Shown: positions 27,977 through 37,506, numbered from the stretch's first letter. The stretch is DNA of 64,000 bases from Nocardioides sp. SYSU D00038 (GCF_016924665.1 NZ_JAFFJT010000019.1:62001-126000); one strand, 5' to 3'. The notes: generated by a model not told the origin, from the sequence alone. A program made the numbers and translations.

Positions 27977-29518
27977 ATGAACGACTTCCCCTGGCTGACC
28001 GTGCTGGTCGCGGTGCCCCTGCTGGGCGCCCTGGCCACCGCGCTGGTGCCCAAGGGCGGGGCCCTGCCCAAGCAGGTCGCGCTCGCGGCGTCGCTGCTGA
28101 CCCTGGTGGTCGGCGTGGTCGTGGCCGCGCAGTTCGACACCGGCGACGGCGGCCTCCAGCTCACCGAGACCCACTCGTGGATCGAGGCGTTCGGGGTCCA
28201 CTACGCGCTCGGCGTCGACGGCCTGGGCCTGCTGCTGATCCTGCTCACCGTCGTGCTCGTCCCGGTCGTGCTGGGTGCCGCCTGGCGCGACGACGACACC
28301 CGCCCGGCGTTCTTCGCCTGGGCGCTGGCGCTCGAGGGCCTCTCGCTGCTGGTCTTCGCCGCCACCGACGTCTTCCTCTTCTACGTCGTCTTCGAGGCCA
28401 CGCTGATCCCGGCGTACTTCCTCATCGGCGGCTTCGGTCGCGAGGGCCGGTCGGCGGCGGCGCTGAAGTTCCTGATGTTCCAGCTCGGCGGCGGCCTGGT
28501 GCTGCTCGGCTCGGTCATCGGCCTCTACGTCGTCTCCGCCGACGCCGGCCCCGCGTCGTACCTCTACACCGACCTGCAGGCGCTCGACATCCCCACCGAG
28601 GCGGGGCGCTGGCTCTTCGCCGGGTTCTTCATCGCGTTCGCGGTCAAGGCCCCGCTGTTCCCGCTGCACACCTGGCTGGCCGACACCACCGAGAAGGCCA
28701 CGCCGGCCACCAGCGTGCTGCTGGTCTGCGTGCTCGACAAGATCGGCACCTTCGGCATGCTCCGCTTCTGCCTGGGGCTGTTCCCCGAGGCCTCGGAGTG
28801 GGCCACGCCGCTGGTGATGGTGCTCGCGCTGATCTCGATCATCTACGGCGCGCTGGTGGCGATCGGCCAGGACGACATCCTGCGGCTGATCGGCCTCACG
28901 TCGCTGAGCCACTTCGGCTTCATCACGCTCGGCATCTTCGCCCTCACCCAGCAGGGCGGCTCCGGCTCGATCCTCTACATGGTCAACCACGGCATCGGCA
29001 CGGCGGCGCTGTTCCTCCTCGCCGGCTTCCTGATCAAGCGCCGCGGCACCTCGCTGATCAGCGAGATGGGCGGCCTCGAGAAGGCCACCCCGGTGCTGGC
29101 CGGCCTGTTCCTGGTCGCCGGCCTGGCGACCCTCGGCCTGCCGGGCCTGAGCCAGTTCGTCTCCGAGATCCTGGTGCTGATCTCGGCCTTCGACTACGCC
29201 CCGTGGGTGGGCGCGGTCGCCGTGCTGGGCATCGTGCTCGCGGCGGTCTACGTGCTGTGGGCCTACCAGCGGATGATGACCGGCCCGACGCCGCCCGACG
29301 CGGAGGCGACACCCGACCTCGACCGTCGCGAGGTCGGTGTGCTGGCGCCGCTGGTGCTGGCCCTCGTGCTGTTCGGCTTCTTCCCGATGCCGCTGCTCGA
29401 CGTCGCCAACCCGACCGTCGACGCCCTGCTCGAACACGTCGGCGTGCCCGACGACGGACCGGACGTCGAGCCGGGCTCCGTCGACCACGCCGAGCCCGCT
29501 GAGGAAGGGGCCCACTGA
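27977..29518 (+). CDS. nuoM: NADH-quinone oxidoreductase subunit M
   Basis: Antiporter-like proton-pumping subunit, 513 residues, 14 helices. FYVVFEATLIPAYFLIGGFG carries the conserved Glu; FAVKAPLFPLHTWLADTTEKA carries the central lysine. Overlaps nuoN (TGATG). Confidence 0.96.
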   Translation: MNDFPWLTVLVAVPLLGALATALVPKGGALPKQVALAASLLTLVVGVVVAAQFDTGDGGLQLTETHSWIEAFGVHYALGVDGLGLLLILLTVVLVPVVLGAAWRDDDTRPAFFAWALALEGLSLLVFAATDVFLFYVVFEATLIPAYFLIGGFGREGRSAAALKFLMFQLGGGLVLLGSVIGLYVVSADAGPASYLYTDLQALDIPTEAGRWLFAGFFIAFAVKAPLFPLHTWLADTTEKATPATSVLLVCVLDKIGTFGMLRFCLGLFPEASEWATPLVMVLALISIIYGALVAIGQDDILRLIGLTSLSHFGFITLGIFALTQQGGSGSILYMVNHGIGTAALFLLAGFLIKRRGTSLISEMGGLEKATPVLAGLFLVAGLATLGLPGLSQFVSEILVLISAFDYAPWVGAVAVLGIVLAAVYVLWAYQRMMTGPTPPDAEATPDLDRREVGVLAPLVLALVLFGFFPMPLLDVANPTVDALLEHVGVPDDGPDVEPGSVDHAEPAEEGAH

Positions 29519-31122
29519 TGGACTTCGTGAAGCCCACGCTCGACTACACCACCCTGCTCCCGCTCTTCGTGGTGTTCGGAGCCGGCTGCCTCGGCGTCGT
29601 GGTCGAGGCGTTCCTGCCGCGCGAGCGGCGCCACCTCTCCCAGGTGGCGCTGGCGCTGGTCGCGCTCGTCGGTGCCCTCGGCGTCTCGATCTGGGTCGGC
29701 ACCGACCTGACCAAGGTCGGCGACGGCGCCGCTCGCGGCATCCTCACCGCCGGCGAGACGCTGGTCGTCGACGGTCCCACGGTCTACCTCTGGGCACTGG
29801 TCCTGGTCTTCGCCATCGGCGGCGTGCTGCTCTTCGCCGAGCGGCGTCTCGAGGGCGGCGTCTCGGCGTTCGCCGGCCAGGCGGCCGCCCTGCCCGGCAC
29901 CGAGGCCGAGCGCGAGGCCTCGACCAAGGGCCTCGACCACACCGAGGTCTACCCCCTGCTGATGTTCGCGGTCACCGGGATGATGCTGTTCCCGACGGCC
30001 AACGACCTGCTCACCATGTTCGTGGCCCTCGAGGTGCTGTCGCTGCCGCTCTACCTGCTCTGCGGCCTGGCCCGGCGCCGGCGACTGCTCAGCCAGGAGG
30101 CGGCACTCAAGTACTTCCTGCTGGGCGCCTTCTCCTCCGGCTTCTTCCTCTACGGCGCCGCGCTGGTCTACGGCTACGCCGGCTCGATGCAGTTCGCCCA
30201 GATCAACGAGGCGGTCCGCAACGACACCGACAACCAGGCGCTGCTGCTCATCGGCATGGGCCTGCTCGCGGTCGGCCTGCTGTTCAAGGTCGGCGCCGCG
30301 CCGTTCCAGGCCTGGACCCCCGACGTCTACCAGGGCGCGCCCACCGCGGTCACGGCGTTCATGTCGGCCTGCACCAAGGTGGCGGCGTTCGGTGCCCTGC
30401 TCCGGCTGTTCTACGTCGCCTTCGGCTCCGACCGCTGGAGCTGGCAGCCGATGCTGTGGGTGGTCGCGATCCTCACCATGGTGGTCGGCTCGGTGCTGGC
30501 CATCGTCCAGTCCGACGTCAAGCGGATGCTCGCCTACTCCTCGGTGGCCCACACCGGGTTCATCCTCACCGGCGTCCTCGGCGTGCAGGCGGCGGGCGAC
30601 CTCGGCGACGGTCAGGTCACCTCGCTCCAGGCGGTGCTGTTCTACCTCACCACCTACGGCTTCTCGATGATCGGCGCCTTCGCGATCGTCACCCTGGTGC
30701 GCGACTCCGGTGGCGAGGCGACGTCGTTCGCCCGCTGGCAGGGCCTGGGCCGCCAGGCACCCCTGGTCTCGGCGCTGTTCGGCTTCTTCCTGCTCTCGAT
30801 GGCCGGCATCCCGCTGACCGCCGGGTTCATCGGCAAGTGGGCGGTCTTCGCGGTCGCCCTCGACGCCGGCGCCTGGCCGGTGGTGCTGGTCGCGATCGGT
30901 GCGAGCATCGCGTCGGTGTTCTTCTACGTGCGGCTGATCCGGGTGATGTTCTTCAGCGACGGTGCCAGCCCGGTCGCGGACGGGCAGTCGGCGAGCGTCA
31001 CGACGCCCTCGGTGCTGACCTCGGCGACCATCGGCGTGTGCGCCGCCGCGACCCTGGTGCTCGGCGTGGTGCCCGGCCCGGTTCTCGATCTGGCGGCCCA
31101 TGCGGGACAATTCATCAGGTGA
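29518..31122 (+). CDS. nuoN: NADH-quinone oxidoreductase subunit N
   Basis: Third antiporter-like subunit, 534 residues, 14 helices, next to NuoK/J in the membrane arm. ALEVLSLPLYLLCGLAR, KVGAAPFQAWTPDVYQGAPT and MLAYSSVAHTGFIL are characteristic. Its stop overlaps the start of the prenyl synthase gene by four bases, so the last gene of the transcript is not a nuo gene. Confidence 0.96.
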   Translation: MDFVKPTLDYTTLLPLFVVFGAGCLGVVVEAFLPRERRHLSQVALALVALVGALGVSIWVGTDLTKVGDGAARGILTAGETLVVDGPTVYLWALVLVFAIGGVLLFAERRLEGGVSAFAGQAAALPGTEAEREASTKGLDHTEVYPLLMFAVTGMMLFPTANDLLTMFVALEVLSLPLYLLCGLARRRRLLSQEAALKYFLLGAFSSGFFLYGAALVYGYAGSMQFAQINEAVRNDTDNQALLLIGMGLLAVGLLFKVGAAPFQAWTPDVYQGAPTAVTAFMSACTKVAAFGALLRLFYVAFGSDRWSWQPMLWVVAILTMVVGSVLAIVQSDVKRMLAYSSVAHTGFILTGVLGVQAAGDLGDGQVTSLQAVLFYLTTYGFSMIGAFAIVTLVRDSGGEATSFARWQGLGRQAPLVSALFGFFLLSMAGIPLTAGFIGKWAVFAVALDAGAWPVVLVAIGASIASVFFYVRLIRVMFFSDGASPVADGQSASVTTPSVLTSATIGVCAAATLVLGVVPGPVLDLAAHAGQFIR

Positions 31123-32126
31123 GCCATGACCAGGCCGGCGGCCTCGCGCTGCCGGTGACCGACGAGGCCCTGGCCCGCCGACTGGGCGAGCGCCTCGAGG
31201 TCGTCGAGAAGGCCCTCCAGGGGCACGTCCAGAGCCGCTTCCCCTACGTCACCGAGACGGCGGGGCACCTGCTCGCGGCGGGCGGCAAGCGGTTCCGGCC
31301 GCTGCTGGTGCTGCTCGCGGCCGAGACCGGCGACCGTCCCGACGCCGACGAGGTCGTCACCGCGGCCTGCATCGTCGAGATCACCCACCTGGGCTCGCTC
31401 TACCACGACGACGTGATGGACGAGGCCGCCCTGCGCCGCGGCGCCGACTCCGCCAACGTCCGCTGGGACAACCTGGTCGCGATCCTCACCGGCGACTTCC
31501 TGTTCGCCCGCTCCTCCGAGCTGACCGCCCAGCTGGGCGCGGAGGCGGTGCGCATCCAGGCCGAGACCTTCACCCGGCTGGTCGAGGGGCAGATCCTCGA
31601 GACCGTGCCGCCCGGCCCCGGGGACGACCCGCTGGCCCACTACCTGGAGGTCGTGGCCGGCAAGACCGGCTCGCTCATCGCCACCTCCGCGCGCTACGGC
31701 GCCCGGTTCAGCGGCGCCGGCACCGAGGTCGAGGAGGCGCTGGCGGCGTACGGCGAGCTCGTGGGCTCGGCGTTCCAGCTCTCCGACGACATCCTCGACA
31801 TCGCCTCGGAGTCGGTCGAGTCGGGCAAGACCCCCGGCACCGACCTGCGCGAGGGCGTGCCGACGCTCCCGACGCTGATGGCCCGGGCGTCCACCGACCC
31901 CGCCGACGCCCGCCTGCTCGAGCTGCTCGACGCCGACCTCACCGACGACGCCCTGCACGCCGAGGCGCTCGGGCTGCTGCGGGCCCACCCCGCCCTGGCG
32001 CAGGCTCGGGCCTACGTCGTCGCGCAGGCCCAGGAGGCCAAGCAGCGGCTCGCGGTGCTGCCCGAGGGTCCGGTGCGCGACGCGCTCGAGGGCTTCGCCG
32101 ACGGCGTCGCCACCCGCACCGCCTGA
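31119..32126 (+). CDS. Polyprenyl diphosphate synthase (menaquinone side chain)
   Basis: Trans-isoprenyl diphosphate synthase, 335 residues, which extends an allylic diphosphate with isopentenyl units. GGKRFRP is at residues 55-61, the first Asp-rich motif DDVMD at 97-101 and the second in LSDDILD near 225. No small regulatory subunit is beside it, so a homodimeric octa-/nona- or heptaprenyl synthase of the GrcC/IspB type is likely. The GTG start overlaps the nuoN stop, placing it in the complex I operon. That fits supply of the menaquinone tail. Confidence 0.9.
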   Translation: MSHDQAGGLALPVTDEALARRLGERLEVVEKALQGHVQSRFPYVTETAGHLLAAGGKRFRPLLVLLAAETGDRPDADEVVTAACIVEITHLGSLYHDDVMDEAALRRGADSANVRWDNLVAILTGDFLFARSSELTAQLGAEAVRIQAETFTRLVEGQILETVPPGPGDDPLAHYLEVVAGKTGSLIATSARYGARFSGAGTEVEEALAAYGELVGSAFQLSDDILDIASESVESGKTPGTDLREGVPTLPTLMARASTDPADARLLELLDADLTDDALHAEALGLLRAHPALAQARAYVVAQAQEAKQRLAVLPEGPVRDALEGFADGVATRTA

Positions 32127-32136
32127 GGCGTCCCGG

Positions 32137-33045
32137 TCAGGCGCTGGTCGCCAGCGCGGTGAGGCGCAGCTGCCTCCGGTGGTGGCGCACCGCCTCGACG
32201 GTGAACACGGCCAGGGCCAGCCAGACCAGCCCGAAGCCGGTCCAGCGGCCGGCTCCCATCTGCTCGTGGAACCACAGCACGCCCAGCCCGAACTGGAGGA
32301 TCGGCGCGAGGTACTGCAGCAGGCCCAGGGTCACCATCGGCACCCGGGTCGCGGCCGCGCCGAAGCAGACCAGCGGCACCGCGGTGACGACCCCGGTGGT
32401 GGTGAACAGCAGGGCGTGCCCGAGCCCGTGGGCCCCGAAGCCAGACTCGCCCACCGCCACCGCCCAGCCGATGTAGCCGAGGGCGAGCGGCAGCAGCAGC
32501 AGCGTCTCGAGGGTGAGGCTCTCGACGGCCGGGGCGTCCGCGGACTTCTTGGCCAGGCCGTAGGTGCCGAACGAGAAGGCCAGCACCAGCGCGACCCAGG
32601 GCGGGCGGCCGTAGTCGAGCGTCAGCACCACGACCGCCGCGGTCGCCACCCCCATCGCGACCCACTGGAGCGGGCGCAGCCGCTCCCGCAGGATGAGCAC
32701 GCCCATCAGCACGGTCACCAGCGGGTTGATGAAGTAGCCGAGCGAGGCCTCGACCACGCGGTCGTTGGTGACGCCGTAGATGTAGGTGCCCCAGTTGAAG
32801 CTGATCGTCACCGCGGCCACGGTGAGCAGCGCCAGCCGGCGCCGGTCGGCGACCAGCGCGCGCAGCCGGCCGGTGCGGCGCAGCAGCACGACCAGCAGTC
32901 CCATGGTGAGCGCCGACCACGCCACCCGGTGGGCGAGGATCTCCACGGCGCCGGCCGGTTCGAGCAACGGGAAGTAGAGCGGGAACCCGCCCCAGAGCAC
33001 GTACGCCGTGGCGCCGAGCAGCAGGCCTCGACGTCGCTCCGACAC
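32137..33045 (-). CDS. rarD: RarD/EamA-family transporter
   Basis: A 302-residue membrane protein with about ten helices in two EamA halves. The opening RRGLLLGATAYVLWGGFPLYFPLL and NWGTYIYGVTNDRVVEASLGYFINPL are the RarD (YojE) signature. The substrate of this branch is generally unknown; some EamA proteins export amino acids or metabolites. A second GTG one codon upstream is possible. The chosen start stands six bases after TATCCT, suggesting leaderless translation. Convergent with the nuo operon, ten bases apart. Confidence 0.85.
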   Translation of the reverse strand: MSERRRGLLLGATAYVLWGGFPLYFPLLEPAGAVEILAHRVAWSALTMGLLVVLLRRTGRLRALVADRRRLALLTVAAVTISFNWGTYIYGVTNDRVVEASLGYFINPLVTVLMGVLILRERLRPLQWVAMGVATAAVVVLTLDYGRPPWVALVLAFSFGTYGLAKKSADAPAVESLTLETLLLLPLALGYIGWAVAVGESGFGAHGLGHALLFTTTGVVTAVPLVCFGAAATRVPMVTLGLLQYLAPILQFGLGVLWFHEQMGAGRWTGFGLVWLALAVFTVEAVRHHRRQLRLTALATSA

Positions 33046-33057
33046 CACGTCAGGATA
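33046..33057 (-). promoter_or_regulatory. Probable leaderless promoter of rarD
   Basis: On the minus strand TATCCT is followed by GACGTG and then the chosen GTG. Confidence 0.4.
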
Positions 33058-33173
33058 GGCGGGTGGCCGACCCGGCGGGTCGCGCGCCCCGGGCGGGTTT
33101 GGGGTCCGACGCGGCAGGGCAGGGTTGACCCGACACACACCCGTCTCGTTCCCGACCCCGAGGGGGAAACATC

Positions 33174-33581
33174 ATGCGGATGACCCGCATCATCTCGGCC
33201 CTGGTGGCCCTGTTCATGGTCGCGACGGTGCCGTTCCTGGCGACCGGCTCGGCCACCGCGTCCGAGTCCGCGGCGAGCGCCGCCAAGGCCCGCCACGACC
33301 TGACCGTCTCCGGCAAGGAGATCGGCACCAGCAACCGGTTCATCGCCAAGGGCAAGGTGACGACGTACAAGAACCGCAAGATCATCGTCCAGCGCAAGAT
33401 CAACGGCAAGGGCTGGAAGTTCTACAAGAAGGTCAAGACCAGCGCCAGCAAGGGCGCGTTCCGCACGAAGATCACCGCCGGCAAGCGCCGCGGTGACAAG
33501 TACTGCTACCGGGTCACCGTCCCGGCGACCGCTCGCTACAAGCTGACCCGCGGTCAGGTCGGCTGCATCACCACCTTCTGA
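33174..33581 (+). CDS. Small secreted basic protein of unknown function
   Basis: A 135-residue protein with a clear signal peptide (RIISALVALFMVATVPFLATGSATA) and a strong GGGGGAAAC ribosome site before the ATG. The mature part is ~100 residues, rich in Lys and Arg, with a Thr/Lys/Val beta-type pattern (GKVTTYKNRKIIVQRKING) and two cysteines (YCYRV and VGCITTF) that could pair. It looks like a small extracellular beta-sandwich. No family recognised. It stands alone and is closed by a strong terminator. Confidence 0.7.
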   Translation: MRMTRIISALVALFMVATVPFLATGSATASESAASAAKARHDLTVSGKEIGTSNRFIAKGKVTTYKNRKIIVQRKINGKGWKFYKKVKTSASKGAFRTKITAGKRRGDKYCYRVTVPATARYKLTRGQVGCITTF

Positions 33582-33596
33582 CCCGCACCACGCCAC

Positions 33597-33629
33597 CGGG
33601 CCCCCACCACGAGTCGTGGTGGGGGCCCG
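33597..33629. terminator. Strong intrinsic hairpin
   Basis: CGGGCCCCCACCACGA and its exact complement surround a single G; sterically the stem is about 14 bp with a short loop. It lies 15 bases after the small secreted protein gene. Confidence 0.75.
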
Positions 33630-33637
33630 ATGCCGTC

Positions 33638-34100
33638 GCTGGTTGAGGAAGGCGTGCAACGCCTGTCTCGAAACCCGGTGAGTCGAAAGCCCTCCCGCGC
33701 GTGGTGAGTCCGCGGACGGGGCTCGGGCGGGTGCTGACTCCGGCTGGTGTGATCCGGGGCGTGGGTGACTGTGGTTGGTTGGTGGGTGCGGGGTGCCGCG
33801 CGGGGGTGGGGCACTGCGGCTGCTGCGCGCCGGACGTCGTTCGGCACTCGTTGCCGTGTCGCCGGACGCTGCCCTGCGGTTCCCCGGCGCCCGCTGCGGC
33901 GCCACGCCGCCGTTGACGTGCCGAACGCCGCCCGTTGCTCCGCCGCCTCCGTGCCCTGCGGCGCGGCCGCTCGCTAATTGAGGAAGGCGTGCAACGCCTG
34001 TCTCAAAACCCGGTAAGACGACAGCCCTCCCGTTCCCACCGGAGGGCGTTCGTCGTACCGGGTTTCGAGACAGTTGCTAGCGCAACTTCCTCAACCAGCG
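33638..34100. repeat. Composite repeat element, copy 2
   Basis: Same order as at 13257: plus arm with AGGCGT-GCA-ACGCCT; long module (33682-33972); plus arm with AATTGAGG instead of GGTTGAGG and the same GGCGT stem; inner hairpin around CCCTCCCG/GGAGGGCG; then an inverted arm with AGTTGC-TAGC-GCAACT ending CCTCAACCAGCG. It ends one base before the korB stop codon. Nothing else is visible in the 520 bases between the secreted protein gene and korB. Confidence 0.8.
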
Positions 34101-34101
34101 G

Positions 34102-35202
34102 TCAGGCGACGGTCCAGGTGTCGCCGCCGCCGATCAGCGCCGCGAGGCGGTCCTGGGGGGTGCCGGGGGCGGTCTGCTGGGCGGTCTGGATCTGGCTGCG
34201 CGCCTGGTCGTCGTAGGTGGTCCGCTCGACCTGGCGGAAGATCCCGATCGGGCTCTGGTTGAGGTAGCCCGCGTCGGTGAGCCGCGAGATCGCGAACGCC
34301 GTCGTGGGGTCGGGGTTGTGGGCGTCGTGGACGAGGATCGCGTCCTCGCCGACGTCGGCGACCAGCGCGACCTTGACGCCGCCGGTCTCGCTGTCGTGGA
34401 TCAGGCCCTTGGCGCCCAGCCCGGAGGCATCGGGGGCCCCGAACCGGATCGGCCGGCCGTGCTCGAGCGGGATGATCGCGTCGGCCTTGGTGTCGTTGTC
34501 CTTGATCGCGTCGAACGCGCCGTCGTTGAAGATCGGGCAGTTCTGGTAGATCTCCACGAACGACGTGCCGCGGTGGGCTGCAGCGGCCGACAGCACCGCG
34601 GTGAGGTGCTTGCGGTCGGAGTCGATGGTGCGGGCCACGAACGACCCCTCGGCGCCGAGCGCGAGCGAGACGGGGTTGAACGGGTGGTCGATCGAGCCCA
34701 TCGGGGTCGACTTGGTGACCTTGCCGGTCTCGGACGTGGGGGAGTACTGGCCCTTGGTGAGCCCGTAGATCCGGTTGTTGAACAGCAGGATCGTCATGTT
34801 CACGTTGCGGCGCAGCGCGTGGATCAGGTGGTTGCCGCCGATGGACAGCGCGTCGCCGTCACCGGTGACGACCCAGACCGACAGGTCCTCGCGCGCGGTG
34901 GCGATGCCGGTCGCGATCGACGGCGCCCGGCCGTGGATCGAGTGCATGCCGTAGGTGTCGAGGTAGTAGGGGAATCTGCTGGAGCAGCCGATGCCCGACA
35001 CGAACACGATGTTCTCGCGGCGCAGGCCCAACTGGGGCAGGAAGCCCTGCACCGCCTTGAGCACGGCGTAGTCGCCGCAACCCGGGCACCAGCGGACCTC
35101 CTGGTCGGAGGTGTACTCCTTCGCGGTCTGCGGCTCGTCGTTGGTGGGGACCAGGTCGACGCCGGAGCGCAGGCCGGGCAGACCCAGGTCGGTGGCGGTC
35201 AT
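34102..35202 (-). CDS. korB: 2-oxoacid:ferredoxin oxidoreductase, beta subunit (KorB)
   Basis: Thiamine-diphosphate-binding subunit, 366 residues, of 2-oxoglutarate ferredoxin oxidoreductase, which makes succinyl-CoA, CO2 and reduced ferredoxin. CPGCGDYA gives cluster ligands C39 and C42; GIGCSSRFPYY and NCPIFND add two more cysteines for the single [4Fe-4S] cluster. GDGDALSIGGNH and NNRIYGLTKGQYSPT bind ThDP. Overlaps korA by four bases. Together they may serve as a CoA- and ferredoxin-linked alternative to the oxoglutarate dehydrogenase complex. Confidence 0.93.
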   Translation of the reverse strand: MTATDLGLPGLRSGVDLVPTNDEPQTAKEYTSDQEVRWCPGCGDYAVLKAVQGFLPQLGLRRENIVFVSGIGCSSRFPYYLDTYGMHSIHGRAPSIATGIATAREDLSVWVVTGDGDALSIGGNHLIHALRRNVNMTILLFNNRIYGLTKGQYSPTSETGKVTKSTPMGSIDHPFNPVSLALGAEGSFVARTIDSDRKHLTAVLSAAAAHRGTSFVEIYQNCPIFNDGAFDAIKDNDTKADAIIPLEHGRPIRFGAPDASGLGAKGLIHDSETGGVKVALVADVGEDAILVHDAHNPDPTTAFAISRLTDAGYLNQSPIGIFRQVERTTYDDQARSQIQTAQQTAPGTPQDRLAALIGGGDTWTVA

Positions 35203-37172
35203 CGGGAGACCTCCTCGGTTGCGGGCTCGGTTGCGGGCTCGGTTGCGGTGCTGGGGGTGGTCAGGTCGACGGCGATGCCCTCGGCGTCGGCGACCAGGTT
35301 GCCGATCGCCTCGGCCAGCTCGGCGGCCTTGAGCGGCAGCCCGCGCACGTGGTTGTAGCCGATGGCGTCGACGAGGTAGCGGCCGCGCAGGAGCAGCGAC
35401 AGCTGGCCCAGGTTCATCTCGGGCACCAGCACCTTGTCGTAGCGCTTCAGCACCTCGCCCAGGTCCTTCGGGAACGGGTTGAGGTGCCGCAGGTGGGCCT
35501 GGGCGACGTCGTAGCCGGCCCGGCGCACCCGGCGGACGCCGGCGCCGATCGGGCCGTAGGTCGAGCCCCAGCCGATCACCAGCACCTTGGCGCGGCCCGA
35601 CGGGTCGTCGACCTCGAGCGGCGGCAGCGACTCGGCGATCCGGTCGACCTTGGCCTGGCGGGTGCGGACCATGAAGTCGTGGTTGGCGGGGTCGTAGGAG
35701 ATGTTGCCGTGGCCCTCACCCTTCTCGAGGCCGCCGATGCGGTGCTCGAGACCGGGGGTGCCGGGCACCGCCCACGGGCGAGCGAGGGTCTCCTCGTCGC
35801 GCAGGTAGGGCCAGAAGTCGGTGCCGGTGACGTTGCCGTCGGCGTCGACGAGCTCGTGGTTGGGCTCGGTGGCGAACGCGGGGTCGATGGTCGGCAGGTC
35901 GGCGATCTCGGGGATCCGCCACGGCTCCGAGCCGTTGGCGAGGTAGCCGTCCGAGAGGAGCATCACCGGGGTGCGGTAGGTGACCGCGATCCGGCACGCC
36001 TCGAGGGCGGCGTCGAAGCAGTCGCCGGGCGACTGCGGCGCCACGATCGGCACCGGCGCCTCGCCGTTGCGGCCGAACATCGCCTGCAGCAGGTCGGCCT
36101 GCTCGGTCTTGGTGGGCAGGCCGGTGGACGGGCCGCCGCGCTGCACGTCGACGACCACCAGCGGCAGCTCGGTCATCACCGCGAGCCCGATCGCCTCGGA
36201 CTTCAGCGCGATGCCCGGCCCGGAGGTGGTGGTGACGCCGAGGTGCCCGGCGAACGACGCGCCGATGGCCGCGCCGACGCCCGCGATCTCGTCCTCGGCC
36301 TGCAGCGTCGTGACGCCGAAGCCCTTGTGCTTGCTGAGCTCGTGGAGGATGTCGCTGGCGGGGGTGATGGGGTAGGAGCCGAGGAAGACCGGCAGCCCGG
36401 ACTGCACGCCGCCGGCGACGAGGCCGTAGGCGAGCGCCAGGTTGCCGGTGATGTTGCGGTAGGTGCCCATCGACATCGGGGCCGGCTTGATCTCGTACTG
36501 GACGACGAACGTCTCGGTGGTCTCGCCGAAGTTCCAGCCGGCCTTGAAGGCGGTGATGTTGGCGTCGCGGATGTCGGCGACCTTGGCGAACCGCTTGGTG
36601 AGGAACGCGATCGTCGAGTCCGTGGGGCGGCCGTACATCCACGACAGCAGGCCGAGGGCGAACATGTTCTTGGCCCGGGCGGCGTCCTTGCGGGAGAGGC
36701 CGAACTCCTTGACCGCCTCGACGGTCATGCCGGTCAGGTCGACCGGGTGGACGGAGAACTCCCGGAGCTGGTCGTTGGCGTCGCCGAGCGACTCCAGCGG
36801 GTTGGCGTCGTAGCCGGCCTTCTGCAGGTTGCGACCGGTGAAGTCGTGGGTGTCGACGATGATCGTGGCGCCCTTGGGCAGGTCGCCCAGGTTGGCCTTG
36901 AGCGCCGCCGGGTTCATCGCGACCAGCACGTCGGGGGCGTCGCCGGCGGTGAGGATGTCGTGGTCGGCGAAGTGGACCTGGAACGACGAGACGCCGGGCA
37001 GGGTGCCCTGGGGGGCGCGGATCTCCGCCGGGAAGTTCGGCAGCGTCACCAGGTCGTTGCCGAAGACCGCGGACTCCTGGGTGAACCGGTCGCCGGTCAG
37101 CTGCATGCCGTCACCGGAGTCGCCCGCGAACCGGATGATCACCCGGTCGAGCTGCTTGACCTGCTTGGCCAC
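35199..37172 (-). CDS. korA: 2-oxoacid:ferredoxin oxidoreductase, alpha subunit (KorA)
   Basis: A 657-residue fused gamma-alpha subunit. The N-terminal gamma part begins RVIIRFAGDSGDGMQLTGDRF; the alpha part with LGSYPITPASDILHELSKH and QAEDEIAGVGAAIGASFAG follows from about residue 200, and ends with a C-terminal domain II. The GTG start is preceded by GAGGA at nine bases; a longer frame runs through the upstream palindromes and is rejected. The last residues contain an ATEPATEPATE repeat. Probable regulation through the KstR-like palindrome upstream. Confidence 0.92.
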   Translation of the reverse strand: MAKQVKQLDRVIIRFAGDSGDGMQLTGDRFTQESAVFGNDLVTLPNFPAEIRAPQGTLPGVSSFQVHFADHDILTAGDAPDVLVAMNPAALKANLGDLPKGATIIVDTHDFTGRNLQKAGYDANPLESLGDANDQLREFSVHPVDLTGMTVEAVKEFGLSRKDAARAKNMFALGLLSWMYGRPTDSTIAFLTKRFAKVADIRDANITAFKAGWNFGETTETFVVQYEIKPAPMSMGTYRNITGNLALAYGLVAGGVQSGLPVFLGSYPITPASDILHELSKHKGFGVTTLQAEDEIAGVGAAIGASFAGHLGVTTTSGPGIALKSEAIGLAVMTELPLVVVDVQRGGPSTGLPTKTEQADLLQAMFGRNGEAPVPIVAPQSPGDCFDAALEACRIAVTYRTPVMLLSDGYLANGSEPWRIPEIADLPTIDPAFATEPNHELVDADGNVTGTDFWPYLRDEETLARPWAVPGTPGLEHRIGGLEKGEGHGNISYDPANHDFMVRTRQAKVDRIAESLPPLEVDDPSGRAKVLVIGWGSTYGPIGAGVRRVRRAGYDVAQAHLRHLNPFPKDLGEVLKRYDKVLVPEMNLGQLSLLLRGRYLVDAIGYNHVRGLPLKAAELAEAIGNLVADAEGIAVDLTTPSTATEPATEPATEEVSR

Positions 37173-37205
37173 TGCGCCACTTCCTCGTTGTCCTTGACCC
37201 GCGCC

Positions 37206-37217
37206 GGACACGTGTCC
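37206..37217. promoter_or_regulatory. 12-bp palindrome upstream of korA
   Basis: GGACACGTGTCC, self-complementary, 34 bases before the korA start. It could bind a regulator, but one 12-bp palindrome is weak evidence. Confidence 0.25.
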
Positions 37218-37248
37218 AACCGACGAGAACTGTATCCCGCTCAGGCGT

Positions 37249-37272
37249 AGAACTGGAACACGTTCCAGTTCT
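37249..37272. promoter_or_regulatory. KstR-like operator candidate between korA and the sulfate transporter
   Basis: Perfect arms AGAACTGGAAC and GTTCCAGTTCT with a two-base spacer. The core TGGAACACGTTCCA fits the published KstR-type pattern TnnAACnnGTTnnA of TetR-family lipid regulators. It lies 77 bases before korA and 235 before the sulfate-binding-protein gene, so korA is the more likely target. Confidence 0.5.
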
Positions 37273-37425
37273 GCCAGATGCGCCCGCCGGGGGCTGCACC
37301 GACCCTCCACTGTAGCCCGGCACGACGCCCAGCCCGGCTCGTCTCCGGCTGCGGACAGTGAGTCTCGACACAGCCCCGACCGGGCCCCGGCAGGACGGCG
37401 ACACGCGGGTCCGTGGCGCGGACAA

Positions 37426-37456
37426 TTGGCATCGAATCCACTAAGTCGAGTAGTCT
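37426..37456 (+). promoter_or_regulatory. Possible promoter of the sulfate transporter operon
   Basis: TTGGCA and TAGTCT stand 19 bases apart, about 50 bases before the gene start, in a locally AT-richer stretch. The short inverted repeat ACTA-N7-TAGT overlaps the -10. The rest of the 334-base intergenic region shows only the two palindromes listed separately. Confidence 0.3.
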
Positions 37457-37506
37457 GCCTGACATTAACGAGACAAGCCCCGCTCGGGTGGGCGGAAAGA
37501 GTGGAG

